NCBI GenBank assembly: GCA_002297365.1
Contig: DBKT01000013.1
Span: 127,332-191,331, forward strand
Reading direction: 5' to 3'
DNA: 64,000 nucleotides
DNA from: Caryophanales bacterium UBA743
Lineage (GTDB): Bacteria; Bacillota_I; Bacilli_A; RFN20; CAG-826
Made by a program: the position numbers and the translations under genes. This document shows positions 26,619-35,937 of this stretch, piece by piece; position 1 is the stretch's first letter, and every line of letters starts with the position of its first letter. The notes beneath the pieces are model-generated. The model searched no databases. It saw only the letters and a program-made list of their open reading frames with translations, and was not told the DNA's origin.

Positions 26619-27122
26619 TTATTTTAAAAAAACCTCAAGATAACTTGAGGCGGCAAACTTCTTTTTTCTATAGAAACGATCGGAAGAATCGTAATCGGAT
26701 GGATCTATGTAATCGTCTTGCTTTTCGTTGAAACGAACTTCTTGAGAATGGTTTTTAGGCTCATCCTTCATCGCTCCGTAGATGATGGAAATGATACCTG
26801 GAATAGAGGAACCGAAAATGAGAGTTGAAACACCCAAGGCGATCCAGGTGGTTTTACTATAATCCATTGTCGAGGAGGATTTGCTCAAAAGGACAATATC
26901 AAGGATTAATCCAGGAATTAAGTAAACAAACATCACGATAAAAAAGATGCCATATAGATTGAAGATGAAAGATGCTTGATCGGGAGCGATATCCATATTC
27001 AAGAAAATGTCCGGATTGTTTGCACACGATAGAAACAAAATGCCCATTACTAAGTAAAGCAGCATCGAAATGGCCAGGAGGGGGATATAGATGATGCTGA
27101 GTATCTTGATGGCGTTTTTCAT
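26619..27122 (-). CDS. Uncharacterised membrane protein
   Basis: 167 residues with three predicted transmembrane stretches (about 8-33, 50-78 and 90-115) and a charged C-terminal tail rich in Asp and Ser (DDYIDPSDYDSSDRFYRKKK). I do not recognise a family. It starts 16 bp after the carboxypeptidase gene and probably shares its transcript. Its 3' end doubles as a terminator, which supports it being the last gene of the unit. The tail could be cytoplasmic, but topology is uncertain. Confidence 0.65.
   Translation of the reverse strand: MKNAIKILSIIYIPLLAISMLLYLVMGILFLSCANNPDIFLNMDIAPDQASFIFNLYGIFFIVMFVYLIPGLILDIVLLSKSSSTMDYSKTTWIALGVSTLIFGSSIPGIISIIYGAMKDEPKNHSQEVRFNEKQDDYIDPSDYDSSDRFYRKKKFAASSYLEVFLK
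26625..26650 (-). terminator. Intrinsic terminator inside the end of the 26.6-kb membrane gene
   Basis: On the minus strand CCTCAAG-ATAA-CTTGAGG is followed by a seven-T run. The stem encodes residues of the gene's C-terminus and the T run encodes its final VFLK, so terminator and coding sequence coincide. Confidence 0.75.
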
Positions 27123-27138
27123 ATGTTTTTCCTCGCGG

Positions 27139-28176
27139 TTATTTTATTTCACGATATGTGATGTGTATATTCTTTTTTTCGTAGGACACTTTCGCGAAAG
27201 CCCCGTTCATCATAGGAAGAGAAGGAGCGTAATGCCCTAAATCCACATCAAACAAAATAGGAGCGTTCAAAGAGGAAAGAACCCCTTTTACGGCATCGAA
27301 CCGATTTAACGAAAAAGACGTATTGTCCCAGCATAAAGGCCTGCCGATAAGAAAAGCTTTGGCTGAATCAAACCACCCCGCTTCCTTTAGCTGAAAAAGC
27401 GCTCTTCTAATGCCTAACGGTGACAAATCGCATGCTTCGAGATACCAAATGATTCCTTCAGGATGAGCTATGATGAAATCTCTCGTCTTATCAAAACGGG
27501 TGCCGCAGAGAGTGACCAAGCAATCCAAACATCCGCCTAAAAGAATGCCTTCAATTGGTTCATTCCAATTATACGGGGTGATGATTTTCTTGCTCATATA
27601 GCGGTATCTTCTCAAAGGAGATATCTCTTTCTTTTTCGTTGGATCAAGTTTCTTCTTGAAATTAGGCTTATTCCATTTTGGATATCCATAAAAATCCATC
27701 TCTCCCTTCAGCATCCTCAAAGCGTCTAACTGATTTAGCCTAATCGGTCTTTCAAAGAAGGATGGAGCGTTAGGACCGTATATCGTCATGACATCGCATA
27801 ACGTCGTTAATGTGTAGGTGAGATGCGTGTTGTCTGAAAATCCCATAAACCATTTTGGCTTGGAGTTCTTGATTTTAACGAAATCGATATCCGGAAGGAT
27901 CTCATCCATGAGTTCTCCTCCACCAACAGAAAGGATAAGAGAAGAATCGGAAAGATATGCGTTCATGAATTCCTGGGCTCTTTCTTTCGCGGGAGCAGAG
28001 GAGACAACCCCATCCTCTCGATGGACGTTTCTTCCTTCCAGAATTTGGAAACCCTCCTTCTTTAAATTCTTTACCGCGGCATAGTATCTTGTTAGGTAAG
28101 GTTCCGTTGTAACCCCAAAAGAAGGGGCGATCATCGCGATTTTGTCGTTTCTCTTTAAAAAATCAGGTCTTTTCAT
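27139..28176 (-). CDS. S66-family LD-carboxypeptidase / MccF-like peptidase
   Basis: A serine peptidase of family S66, which either trims muropeptide tetrapeptides (LdcA) or inactivates microcin C-like antibiotics (MccF). The start (NDKIAMIAPSFGV) is typical. The nucleophile serine is in KWFMGFSDNTHLTY, and likely triad partners are in WYLEACDLSP (Glu) and DVDLGHYAPSLPMMNGA (His). Length 345 aa fits. A weak AGGGGAT precedes the ATG. LdcA-type cell-wall recycling and MccF-type detoxification cannot be separated from the sequence; the long insertion around residues 150-195 is closer to the MccF branch. Confidence 0.85.
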   Translation of the reverse strand: MKRPDFLKRNDKIAMIAPSFGVTTEPYLTRYYAAVKNLKKEGFQILEGRNVHREDGVVSSAPAKERAQEFMNAYLSDSSLILSVGGGELMDEILPDIDFVKIKNSKPKWFMGFSDNTHLTYTLTTLCDVMTIYGPNAPSFFERPIRLNQLDALRMLKGEMDFYGYPKWNKPNFKKKLDPTKKKEISPLRRYRYMSKKIITPYNWNEPIEGILLGGCLDCLVTLCGTRFDKTRDFIIAHPEGIIWYLEACDLSPLGIRRALFQLKEAGWFDSAKAFLIGRPLCWDNTSFSLNRFDAVKGVLSSLNAPILFDVDLGHYAPSLPMMNGAFAKVSYEKKNIHITYREIK

Positions 28177-28283
28177 ATCCCCTATATTTTATTAAAAATA
28201 AAAGGATTTTATACGGATTTTCAGGAAAAAGCGGCTCCTTTAAAAGTCTTCAAGCAAATTAACGTCTAACTTGTTATAATAAT

Positions 28284-28370
28284 TCCGCCATCGCGAGGAA
28301 CGCCTTACGAACCTGGTCAGGACCGGAAGGTAGCAGCCATAAGTAAGGATTCCTGTGCGGTGGTTTTTCT
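28284..28370 (+). ncRNA. ffs: Signal recognition particle RNA (small bacterial type)
   Basis: The conserved domain IV hairpin is present: CCTGGTCAGGACCGGAAGG followed by TAGCAGCC, with flanks that pair (CCGCC near 28285 with GGTGG near 28362; GAGGAA with TTCCT). A perfect -10 TATAAT lies at 28275-28280, a few bases before the 5' end, and a TTTTT run closes the 3' end. Ends are approximate. The RNA binds Ffh to target membrane proteins. tadA starts immediately downstream, a common neighbour. Confidence 0.93.
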
Positions 28371-28371
28371 T

Positions 28372-28377
28372 TATAAT
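28372..28377 (+). promoter_or_regulatory. -10 box placing tadA on a leaderless transcript
   Basis: TATAAT ends six bases before the tadA ATG (28384), so the expected transcription start coincides with the A of ATG. No Shine-Dalgarno is present. A -35 is weak (ATTCCT), so initiation at this box needs testing. Confidence 0.5.
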
Positions 28378-28383
28378 GGTATT

Positions 28384-28833
28384 ATGAGCGACGAAGAATA
28401 TATGGAAATAGCCTATGAGGAAGCCTTAAAAGGGCTCTCTTTCGATGAGGTTCCCGTTGGTGCCATCATCGTAAAAGACGGGAAAATCATCGGCAAAGGC
28501 CATAATAGCAGAGAAAGAAATTGCGATATTTCAGGACATGCGGAAATCATGGCGATAAAAGAAGCGGAGGAAACGTTAGGAAACTGGCGTCTTGATGGGG
28601 CGAGCCTTTATGTGACGTTAGAACCATGTCTCATGTGTGCCGGAGCGATTCTTCAAGCGAGGATCCATAAAGTGGTGATTTCCTCTTTGGATTCTAAAGA
28701 CGGAGCGATTTTGTCTCATTATTACGTCTATGATTCCCCTTCATCTCACGAGAGGCCTTTGGTTTATCAAGGGGTGCTTAAGGAGAAATGCGATCTTCTT
28801 TTGAAGAATTTCTTTCTGGGATTAAGAAAATAA
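28384..28833 (+). CDS. tadA: tRNA-specific adenosine deaminase
   Basis: Deaminates the wobble adenosine of tRNA-Arg(ACG) to inosine. Zinc and catalytic motifs are visible: GHAEIMAI (His ligand and catalytic Glu) and TLEPCLMCAGAILQARI (two Cys ligands). Starting at ATG 28384 gives MSDEEYMEIAYEEALKG, the usual N-terminus, and 149 aa; an in-frame ATG at 28360 would begin inside the SRP RNA. There is no Shine-Dalgarno, which fits a leaderless mRNA. Confidence 0.94.
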   Translation: MSDEEYMEIAYEEALKGLSFDEVPVGAIIVKDGKIIGKGHNSRERNCDISGHAEIMAIKEAEETLGNWRLDGASLYVTLEPCLMCAGAILQARIHKVVISSLDSKDGAILSHYYVYDSPSSHERPLVYQGVLKEKCDLLLKNFFLGLRK

Positions 28834-28848
28834 TCCGATGTTTTCTAT

Positions 28849-28881
28849 ACTTTTTGTACCATGTATAAAAAGTTCTATAAA
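28849..28881. promoter_or_regulatory. Palindromic operator in the ABC-operon promoter
   Basis: ACTTTTTGTAC-CAT-GTATAAAAAGT (28849-28873) is an 11-bp inverted repeat with one mismatch. A candidate -35 TTGTAC (28854-28859) and -10 TATAAA (28876-28881), spaced 16 bp, overlap it. This is the classic place for repressor binding; the TetR-type gene at the end of the operon is the natural candidate. Confidence 0.5.
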
Positions 28882-28934
28882 GTTGCGAATGAATGTGGTC
28901 TTTTATGCTAAAATTTTTATGTTTAAAAACGATC

Positions 28935-31820
28935 ATGCTGGACCTTATTCATATTAAAAAAGATTACTACGTTGACAAGAAGCCTTTCGCTGCGTTGAAA
29001 GACTTAAGCGTTTCTTTTGGCGAAGTGGGATTTGTTGCGATTTTGGGCCCTTCTGGCTGTGGGAAAACAACGACTCTCAACATCATAGGTGGCTTAGATC
29101 ATTACACCAGCGGAGATTTGCTTATAAATGGCAAAACCACGAAAGATTTCAAAGATTCCGATTGGGACGCCTATCGAAATGAGCAAGTCGGCTTCGTTTT
29201 CCAATCCTACAACCTCATCCCTCACCAAAACGTTCTTTCCAATGTCGAAACGACTTTGCTCTTAAATGGCGTTTCCAGGAAAGAAAGAAAAGAAAGAGCC
29301 ATGAAAGCCCTTGAGAAAGTGGGGCTTTCTGGAAGCGAGAAAAAGAAGCCGAACCAATTATCCGGCGGGCAAATGCAGCGCGTCGCTATCGCAAGAGCCA
29401 TCGTCAATAACCCAAAAATCATCTTGGCGGATGAACCTACCGGCGCCTTAGATTCCGTCACCTCCATTCAGATCATGGAGATACTAAAAGAAATGAGCAA
29501 AACATGTCTTGTGATCATGGTTACTCATAACGCTGAGCTGGCAAGACAATATGCGGAACGCATTATTGAAATGAAAGATGGAGAAATCATAAAAGACAGC
29601 AACCCATTGCCAATCAAAGCGAAATCGGATGGCCAATATTTAGAGAAAAAGAAAACCTCCATGAGTCTTTTGACTACTTTCAAAAGCTCATTCATGAACA
29701 TTTGCACAAAGAAAACGAGAACGATATTGACATCCATCGCCTCTTCTATCGGGATTATCGGCGTCGCTTTGGTTTTGTCTATCACCAACGGCTTTTCCCA
29801 ATACGTTGACAACCTGGAAACGTCGGTAGCTTCCAGTGTTCCTATCAGCATAAATAAAGTTACCTATTCCTACACCCCCAACGATCAAAACGATGATTAT
29901 GCGGAATATCCAAGCGATCAAAAAGTTTTCGTTTACGACGATTCTTCCACCGCAAGCATCGCTCACACCAACTATTACACAAAAGAATACGTCAAAGAGG
30001 TTTTAGACCCTTTGGTAGAGGATGGGTTGGCCCAATCCGTTCTTTTGAATAGGCAAGGATTGAGTTTCAATTTGCTTAAAAAGGTGCAATCTTCCGACGG
30101 TGAGGTTTCCTACGCCAAAATCAATCAATTCAAATCCGCCTCGGCATCCGGCTCCCTGCTGGATGTCGCTATCTCTTTGCCAACGACCATTTTCCATGAG
30201 CTCTACGGCCAAGAAGAAGGCCTTGGGAAAATGTATGACACCGTTTGCGGAAGATTCCCACAATCCTCCGATGAGCTCGTTTTGATCACGGATCGTTATA
30301 ATCGCGTCAAAAAGGACACGTTGGTGAATTTAGGCTTGCTTGCAGAGGGCGATGAAAAAACGGCCAGCATTTCTTTCACGGATATTTTAGATAGCGAATA
30401 CAAAGCCTATTTTCCATCCAAACTTTATCAAAACACTCAAGATTCGGCTTATACCTTAAACGTGTCGGCTTACGAAAATATCACTCCCTCATATGATTTC
30501 GGAAGCGGAAAAGTAACCTACTCCGGAACAAAAACGACGAAAACCATTCATCGATACAAAGGCGTCGACGATACGCAAAAAGGCTACAAAGAAGTCTATG
30601 AGAATGATGCGAAATACCAACCTAAAATATTAAAAATCGTTGGCGTTTTGCGTCCATCCGAATCCTCATATATCAATTTAATGCCCTCTTCCATCGGTTA
30701 TTTGACTTCTTTAAAAGACGAATTCGTTAAGGATGTCGAAAATAATTGCCAAGACTTACAAGACGTTTGCAAAAACGCCTGGTATTTCACTACGAAAAAA
30801 GATTCCCAAAAAAATGATTTAGACGGTCTTGGACAACTCGGAGAGGCTATGACTGACGCAGTAAAGACCTTGCTAAATGCAGACGGGGTGATTGATTCCT
30901 CTTTAGCATCGGAAATCGCTTCCTCGATCAATTATGAATATTTCAGCACCCAACAAAGCTTAATCGATGATGGAAAACGCATGGTTCCTTATTATTCCGG
31001 GTATTTCTCTTCTGCCAAATTAATCGGGGCGGATTATCGCGAAGACCTTGTTGGCAAATTCATCGACGCTCTCTCCGCTTCCTCTGGGGTTGAGAGAGAC
31101 GACTTGATTGGCAAATTGCTTTTACGCATTCAAGAACCGTCCTTTTACTCAAACGAATACGAGAATTCCACCTATGATATCAAAGACGATTCTATCAATA
31201 TGGATTTCAACATTTTGGATTTGGTGGCGTATTTCCAATCGTATTCTTTGATCACCTCCATTTTGATTTTCCCGTCTTCCTTGGCTAATAAAGATATTGT
31301 GAAAGCACGGTTAGATGCATGGAATTCTTCTGTTCCTGAATCCCAAAATGTTTATTATACGGACATTATGTCTTCTTTTACTTCGTCGTTAGGGACGTTA
31401 ATTTCCCTTGTTTCCTTGGTTTTCGTTATCTTTGCGTCTATTTCTTTGATTGTTTCTTCTATCATGACCTCGATTATCACTTACATATCCGTTGTTGAAA
31501 GAACGAAAGAAATAGGCGTTATTCGCGCTTGCGGCGCTAGAAAAAGAGATGTTGGCCATTTATTTGAAGCCGAATGTGTGATGATTGGCACGGTTGCCGG
31601 CTTGATTGGCATCGCTGCGACCGTATTGTTGAATATTCCTCTATCTATCGTCATTGACCATATCTATCCAGGAAACGGCTTGGAGCATATCGCCTCTTTA
31701 AATCCGTTACATGCATTGATTCTGTTGCTGTTATCGATACTTCTTGCTTTCCTCTCCGGGCTTATTCCAGCAAGGATGGGCGCAAGAAAAGACCCTGTTG
31801 AAGCTTTAAGGAGCGAATAA
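28935..31820 (+). CDS. MacB-type ABC transporter (ATPase fused to FtsX-like permease)
   Basis: The N-terminal ~225 residues are an ABC ATPase of the LolD/MacB class: GPSGCGKTT near residue 38, LSGGQMQRVAIARA, and ILADEPTGALD. A transmembrane segment (TILTSIASSIGIIGVALVLSI) is followed by a ~500-residue extracytoplasmic region. Three C-terminal helices with the FtsX/MacB signature (VERTKEIGVIRACGARKRDV ... IPARMGARKDPVEAL) close it. Such mechanotransmission transporters act on envelope substrates without a transport channel. I start at ATG 28935 because it opens the ABC domain (MLDLIHIKKDYYV); in-frame ATGs exist at 28893 and 28905. No Shine-Dalgarno is seen. 961 aa. It leads an overlapping operon. 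Confidence 0.9.
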   Translation: MLDLIHIKKDYYVDKKPFAALKDLSVSFGEVGFVAILGPSGCGKTTTLNIIGGLDHYTSGDLLINGKTTKDFKDSDWDAYRNEQVGFVFQSYNLIPHQNVLSNVETTLLLNGVSRKERKERAMKALEKVGLSGSEKKKPNQLSGGQMQRVAIARAIVNNPKIILADEPTGALDSVTSIQIMEILKEMSKTCLVIMVTHNAELARQYAERIIEMKDGEIIKDSNPLPIKAKSDGQYLEKKKTSMSLLTTFKSSFMNICTKKTRTILTSIASSIGIIGVALVLSITNGFSQYVDNLETSVASSVPISINKVTYSYTPNDQNDDYAEYPSDQKVFVYDDSSTASIAHTNYYTKEYVKEVLDPLVEDGLAQSVLLNRQGLSFNLLKKVQSSDGEVSYAKINQFKSASASGSLLDVAISLPTTIFHELYGQEEGLGKMYDTVCGRFPQSSDELVLITDRYNRVKKDTLVNLGLLAEGDEKTASISFTDILDSEYKAYFPSKLYQNTQDSAYTLNVSAYENITPSYDFGSGKVTYSGTKTTKTIHRYKGVDDTQKGYKEVYENDAKYQPKILKIVGVLRPSESSYINLMPSSIGYLTSLKDEFVKDVENNCQDLQDVCKNAWYFTTKKDSQKNDLDGLGQLGEAMTDAVKTLLNADGVIDSSLASEIASSINYEYFSTQQSLIDDGKRMVPYYSGYFSSAKLIGADYREDLVGKFIDALSASSGVERDDLIGKLLLRIQEPSFYSNEYENSTYDIKDDSINMDFNILDLVAYFQSYSLITSILIFPSSLANKDIVKARLDAWNSSVPESQNVYYTDIMSSFTSSLGTLISLVSLVFVIFASISLIVSSIMTSIITYISVVERTKEIGVIRACGARKRDVGHLFEAECVMIGTVAGLIGIAATVLLNIPLSIVIDHIYPGNGLEHIASLNPLHALILLLLSILLAFLSGLIPARMGARKDPVEALRSE

Positions 31821-34318
31821 TGACTCACCGTGATGAATTTATAGCCGCCGTTCAAAGCGAAACCGTTATCGATGTGAACCCCTCTTTCGGATTAACCTCG
31901 GAACAAGTGGAAGAAAAAAGAAAAAGCGGATTCGAAAACAAAACGAAAAGAAGCGTCACTAAAACCTATTGGCAGATTGTCTGCGACAATGTTTTTACCT
32001 TCTTCAATATCGTTTATTTCGTTATTGTCGCTTTGATGATCGCCGCTCAGATGGATATCACCAATTATTTCTTTTGCGTGCCCGTGCTTTGCAATATGAT
32101 TATCGGCCTTTTCACGGACATTCATACCCGACATTTGGTTGATAAGCTTCGTTTGGTTTCCGATCCGAAAGTAACCGTTGTTAGAGAAGGAAAGGAATTT
32201 TCCATACCGGCAAACCAAATTGTTTTAAACGACGTGATTTCGGTCTCTGCGGGAGAACAAATCACAAGCGACGCCATTCTTTTGACAGGCTCTTTGGAAA
32301 TGGATGAATCCATCCTTACTGGGGAATCTATCAAAGTCCCCAAGAAACCTGGGGATACCATATTAAGCGCATCCTATGTGAAATCCGGCAAGGCCTATTG
32401 CCGAGTCACGGCTGTTGGAATAGCGAATTATGTGGAAGGAATTCAAGCAAGCGCTAAGCAATTCAAACGCCCAAACAGCGAACTGAAATCTTCTTGCTTG
32501 CGAATCTTCTGGACAACAGGAACGCTTGCTATCTTTTTAGGGGCCGTCATGAGTATTACCTGGGTTTTCCATTCCCTTGCGAAAGGCAATTTGAACTACG
32601 ATTCCTATCAAAATTTCATTCCTTCTTTGTCTGGTTCCATCATTGCGATGATTCCGGCGGGGCTTTATCTTTTGGTTTCTCTCGCATTGGCCGTTTCCGT
32701 TGGCAGATTGGCGAAAAAGAAAATGAATGTCCAAGAGCTTTATTGCGTGGAGATGTTAGCGAGGGTCGATACCATTTGCTTTGACAAAACGGGTACGATT
32801 ACGGATGGCTTGCTAAGCGTTTATCGTTTGGATGTTTTTGAAGGCTTCAAAAGCGATGAATTAGAAAAAACAATAGGCGCGATCGTAAGAGAAACAGGGG
32901 ATGAGAACCTTACTGCCCGTTGTCTTCTTTCTTCTTTTGAAATCGGGCATATCGAACCGGATTTTGCTCTGCCTTTTGACTCAGATAAAAAATACGCTTT
33001 AGGTTCCTTCAAGAAGACTGGAACATTTGTTTACGGAGCACCTGAATTCATCCCTGGAGAAATTTCTCCAGAAGGGAAAAACAAGATTGATTCCCTAACG
33101 AAAAAAGGATTTCGCGTGCTTGGGGTTTTCTTTTCTAAAAAGAAGACGGATTCTGAAGAGCTGCCAGATGATTTGAAATTGGTGGGAATTATTTCTCTTA
33201 CGGATCACGTGAAAAACGACGCTAGGAAGAATATCGAATGGTTCTTGAATAACGGCGTGAATGTGAAAATCATCTCCGGAGATAATGCGGCGACGGTTGC
33301 GCACATTGCTTTAGAAGCGGGCGTTAAAGATGCGGATAAATATGTTTCCATGGAAGGGATCAATGACTCTTTAATCCCTGAAATCGTAGAAAAATACAAT
33401 GTCTTCGGTAGAGTGAAGCCAGAACAAAAAGCAACCATCATCGCAGCCTTGCAAGATAAAGGGCACAAAGTGGCAATGACGGGAGACGGCGTGAATGATA
33501 TTCTAGCTTTGAAGAAAGCGGATTGCTCTATTGCCATGGGTTCGGGGTCTTCTGCCGCCAGGAATGTCGCGCATATCGTATCCGTGGATAATAATTTCTC
33601 TAAGCTTCCGGATGTCGTCGCGGAAGGAAGAAGGGCGATCAACAACCTTCAGCGAAGTGCCTCTCTTTTCCTGGCAAAAACGATTTTTGCGATTGTTTTG
33701 AGTTTTGTCTTCCTCCTCTCTCAGATGTTTGGTGGCGTTTCCTATCCATTCTCCCCTAAAAACCTTTATATATGGGAAATCATTACGATTGGCGGAGGAG
33801 GCTTCTTCTTGGCTTTGCAATGGACAAACGATCGCGTTCAAAACGGTTTTATGGAAAATATCCTTCGAAAAGCGATACCCGGTGGCATTGTGCAAATCAT
33901 TGCCGTTTTTATCACTTATTTCCTAGCTTTGGTTGCGCCTGATTTTATGAGTTATGAACAAGCCAGAGTGGTTTCCACGATCAGCTTTACCATTCTTAGT
34001 TATTGTCTTCTTGCGCGTGTTTCCTGGAAATTTGACGCTTACCGGGGAACGATATTCGGCGTTTTGGTTATTGCTGGCGTAAGTCTTTTTACCCTTGATT
34101 ATATTTATGGGGAAAGGATCGTCGCTTCTCTTACCCACGATAAATTGCCTCCTGACGATCTTACTAGCATTTTTGGTCTCGATTATAGTTCGGTAGATGG
34201 CTATCATTGGCTGTTTTGCATTATCATGACGCTTTGCCTTATTGGCATTTACGCATTGGTGAATTATCTTGAGACACGTTCTTTTCAGAAAGGTGATAAA
34301 AAGGAGCAAAATATATGA
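31820..34318 (+). CDS. P-type cation-transporting ATPase (CtpE-like)
   Basis: An 832-residue P-type ATPase. Actuator motif TGES is at ~167-170, the phosphorylation motif DKTGT at ~322 (Asp), then KGFRVLGVFF, and the hinge GDGVNDILALKKADCSIAMGSGS. About ten membrane helices are arranged 2+2+6. The helix-4 motif is IPAGLYLL rather than the PEGL of calcium pumps or CPC of heavy-metal pumps, resembling the CtpE/EII-type group associated with calcium uptake; ion specificity is therefore unproven. Its ATG overlaps the ABC stop (TAATG) and AAGGAG is upstream. Its own stop overlaps the psuG start (ATGA). Confidence 0.9.
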   Translation: MTHRDEFIAAVQSETVIDVNPSFGLTSEQVEEKRKSGFENKTKRSVTKTYWQIVCDNVFTFFNIVYFVIVALMIAAQMDITNYFFCVPVLCNMIIGLFTDIHTRHLVDKLRLVSDPKVTVVREGKEFSIPANQIVLNDVISVSAGEQITSDAILLTGSLEMDESILTGESIKVPKKPGDTILSASYVKSGKAYCRVTAVGIANYVEGIQASAKQFKRPNSELKSSCLRIFWTTGTLAIFLGAVMSITWVFHSLAKGNLNYDSYQNFIPSLSGSIIAMIPAGLYLLVSLALAVSVGRLAKKKMNVQELYCVEMLARVDTICFDKTGTITDGLLSVYRLDVFEGFKSDELEKTIGAIVRETGDENLTARCLLSSFEIGHIEPDFALPFDSDKKYALGSFKKTGTFVYGAPEFIPGEISPEGKNKIDSLTKKGFRVLGVFFSKKKTDSEELPDDLKLVGIISLTDHVKNDARKNIEWFLNNGVNVKIISGDNAATVAHIALEAGVKDADKYVSMEGINDSLIPEIVEKYNVFGRVKPEQKATIIAALQDKGHKVAMTGDGVNDILALKKADCSIAMGSGSSAARNVAHIVSVDNNFSKLPDVVAEGRRAINNLQRSASLFLAKTIFAIVLSFVFLLSQMFGGVSYPFSPKNLYIWEIITIGGGGFFLALQWTNDRVQNGFMENILRKAIPGGIVQIIAVFITYFLALVAPDFMSYEQARVVSTISFTILSYCLLARVSWKFDAYRGTIFGVLVIAGVSLFTLDYIYGERIVASLTHDKLPPDDLTSIFGLDYSSVDGYHWLFCIIMTLCLIGIYALVNYLETRSFQKGDKKEQNI

Positions 34319-35232
34319 GAATCAATCCTGAAGTTAAAAAAGCTTTAGATGACGGAAGAGCCGTTGTTGCTCTTGAAAGCACCATTATCTCTCATGGCAT
34401 GCCTTATCCAAGAAACGTTGAGACAGCTTTAAAAGTAGAGAAGGTAATCCGTGACAACGGGGCCGTTCCTGCGACTATGGGAATTATTGATGGTGAGCCA
34501 ATTATTGGCATGACTCCGGAAATGATTGAGGAATTCGGCAAGAAAAAAGGTATTGCGAAAGTATCTAAGCGCGATTTCCCAGTCGTTGTGGCAAATAAAA
34601 GATGGGGCGCCACAACCGTTAGCGGGACCATCCTTATGGCGAAGGATGCAGGCATTGAGGTGTTCGTGACCGGTGGAATCGGCGGAGTGCATCGCGGGGC
34701 CGAGCATACGATGGACGTTTCTCGCGATTTATATGAGATTGGCGAGAATCCGGTCACTGTGGTTTGTGCGGGTTGCAAAGCGATTCTGGACATCGACAAG
34801 ACACTTGAAGTACTAGAGACGCAAGGCGTTACCGTTCTATCTTACAAAGAGAAAGGCTTTGCCAATTTCTATTGCCGCAATTCCGGAAAACCGGTGGATG
34901 CCGTTTTCAATACCCCGCTTGAAGCAGCTAAGATCATCCATGCGAAACGCGAACTTGGCTTATCCGGCGGTTTATTGATTGCAAACCCCGTTCCAGAAGA
35001 ATACGCCTTATCGCATGAATATATCGACAAAATCATCGACGAGGCAATTAAAGAATGCGAGGAAAAACACATCAAAGGAAAAGACATCACCCCATTCTTA
35101 TTAGCGAAAATTGCGGAGGTTACGGGTGGGAAGAGCTTAGATACAAATATCGCTCTTGTTTTGAATAACGCTGAACTTGGCGCTAAAATCGCCGTTGAAT
35201 ACGCGAATTTGAAGAAAGCTGGAACAAAATAA
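34315..35232 (+). CDS. psuG: Pseudouridine-5'-phosphate glycosidase
   Basis: Reversibly splits pseudouridine 5'-phosphate into uracil and ribose 5-phosphate. The family blocks are clear: VALESTIISHGMPYPRN, AVPATMGIIDG, KRDFPVVVANKRWGATTVSGT, FVTGGIGGVHRGAEHTMDVS and LDTNIALVLNNAELGAKIAVE. Length 305 aa. AAAAGGAGC precedes the ATG. A pseudouridine kinase usually accompanies it, but none is next to it here; the PfkB kinase at 54 kb looks like a fructokinase. It shares an overlapping operon with two transport genes and a TetR regulator, an unusual partnership. Confidence 0.95.
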   Translation: MRINPEVKKALDDGRAVVALESTIISHGMPYPRNVETALKVEKVIRDNGAVPATMGIIDGEPIIGMTPEMIEEFGKKKGIAKVSKRDFPVVVANKRWGATTVSGTILMAKDAGIEVFVTGGIGGVHRGAEHTMDVSRDLYEIGENPVTVVCAGCKAILDIDKTLEVLETQGVTVLSYKEKGFANFYCRNSGKPVDAVFNTPLEAAKIIHAKRELGLSGGLLIANPVPEEYALSHEYIDKIIDEAIKECEEKHIKGKDITPFLLAKIAEVTGGKSLDTNIALVLNNAELGAKIAVEYANLKKAGTK

Positions 35233-35795
35233 TGACTACTGAGCAGAAATTTAAAACAGCTCTCAAAGAAATGTTGCAAACAAAGCCGCTGAGTGACATT
35301 AACGTCACCACGCTTTGCGATAAGCTTCATCTGCATCGCCAAACCTTCTATTATCATTATCAGGATATCTATGATTTGCTGGCTTCCATTTTCTTAAATG
35401 AAGATGTGCCAGGCTTAAGCGATTGCAATACGATTCGCGAGATTTTGGAATGCCTTTTGGCCTATTCCGTTAGAAATTTCGACTTCTTGCATTCCACTTA
35501 TATGTCTGCCGGTTCGGATTTGGTAAGTGATTTTTTCTACAACAAAATCATCACCAGGATGATCTCTTTGTATTCCGCTCACCAAAATATCGGCATTCCG
35601 AAAGCAAGTTTCCGCAACGTTGCAAGGAGGTTTGCAATCAACGTCTCGCAAGAGTTCGAATTCGCTTTCAAAAACCAGGATACGAACTCTTTAAAAGCGG
35701 AAAGAGCTTTAAAAAAATACATCAGCTCAGCCACGGCGATTCTCTATCCCGCGCTTGTTTCATTATCTAAAGAAGAAAGAAAACGTAGCCTATAA
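35232..35795 (+). CDS. TetR-family regulator
   Basis: The N-terminal HTH (LKEMLQTKPLSDINVTTLCDKLHLHRQTFYYHYQDIYDLL) is of the TetR type, close to the DhaS-like group that often lacks small-ligand metabolism of its own. The C-terminal ~125 residues are the helical dimerisation/effector domain. 187 aa. The ATG overlaps the psuG stop (TAATG). As last gene of the ABC/P-ATPase/psuG operon it probably controls the operon through the palindrome at 28849-28873 (inference). A weak hairpin near 35816-35851 may terminate the transcript. Confidence 0.85.
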   Translation: MTTEQKFKTALKEMLQTKPLSDINVTTLCDKLHLHRQTFYYHYQDIYDLLASIFLNEDVPGLSDCNTIREILECLLAYSVRNFDFLHSTYMSAGSDLVSDFFYNKIITRMISLYSAHQNIGIPKASFRNVARRFAINVSQEFEFAFKNQDTNSLKAERALKKYISSATAILYPALVSLSKEERKRSL

Positions 35796-35882
35796 TGAAG
35801 ATTGCTATGCATTCTCCGGAAAGAAAGAATATAATTACATCGTTCTTTTTCCGAGAAGAATAGCCTTCTATTGTTTCTTTGC

Positions 35883-35906
35883 AATGACACACATGTGATG
35901 GTCATT
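35883..35906. promoter_or_regulatory. Inverted repeat upstream of the M50-like gene
   Basis: AATGAC and GTCATT flank the 8-bp palindrome CACATGTG (35890-35897), 32-55 bp before the ATG. It could be an operator or a small hairpin in the leader. Confidence 0.35.
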
Positions 35907-35937
35907 ACCAGCACAAATCCATAGGAGGATTATTTAT

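Noticed and set aside
33203..33218. CACGTG-containing sequence resembling parS inside the P-type ATPase gene
   Set aside because: Only the central TCACGTGAAA matches; both outer arms fail the consensus.
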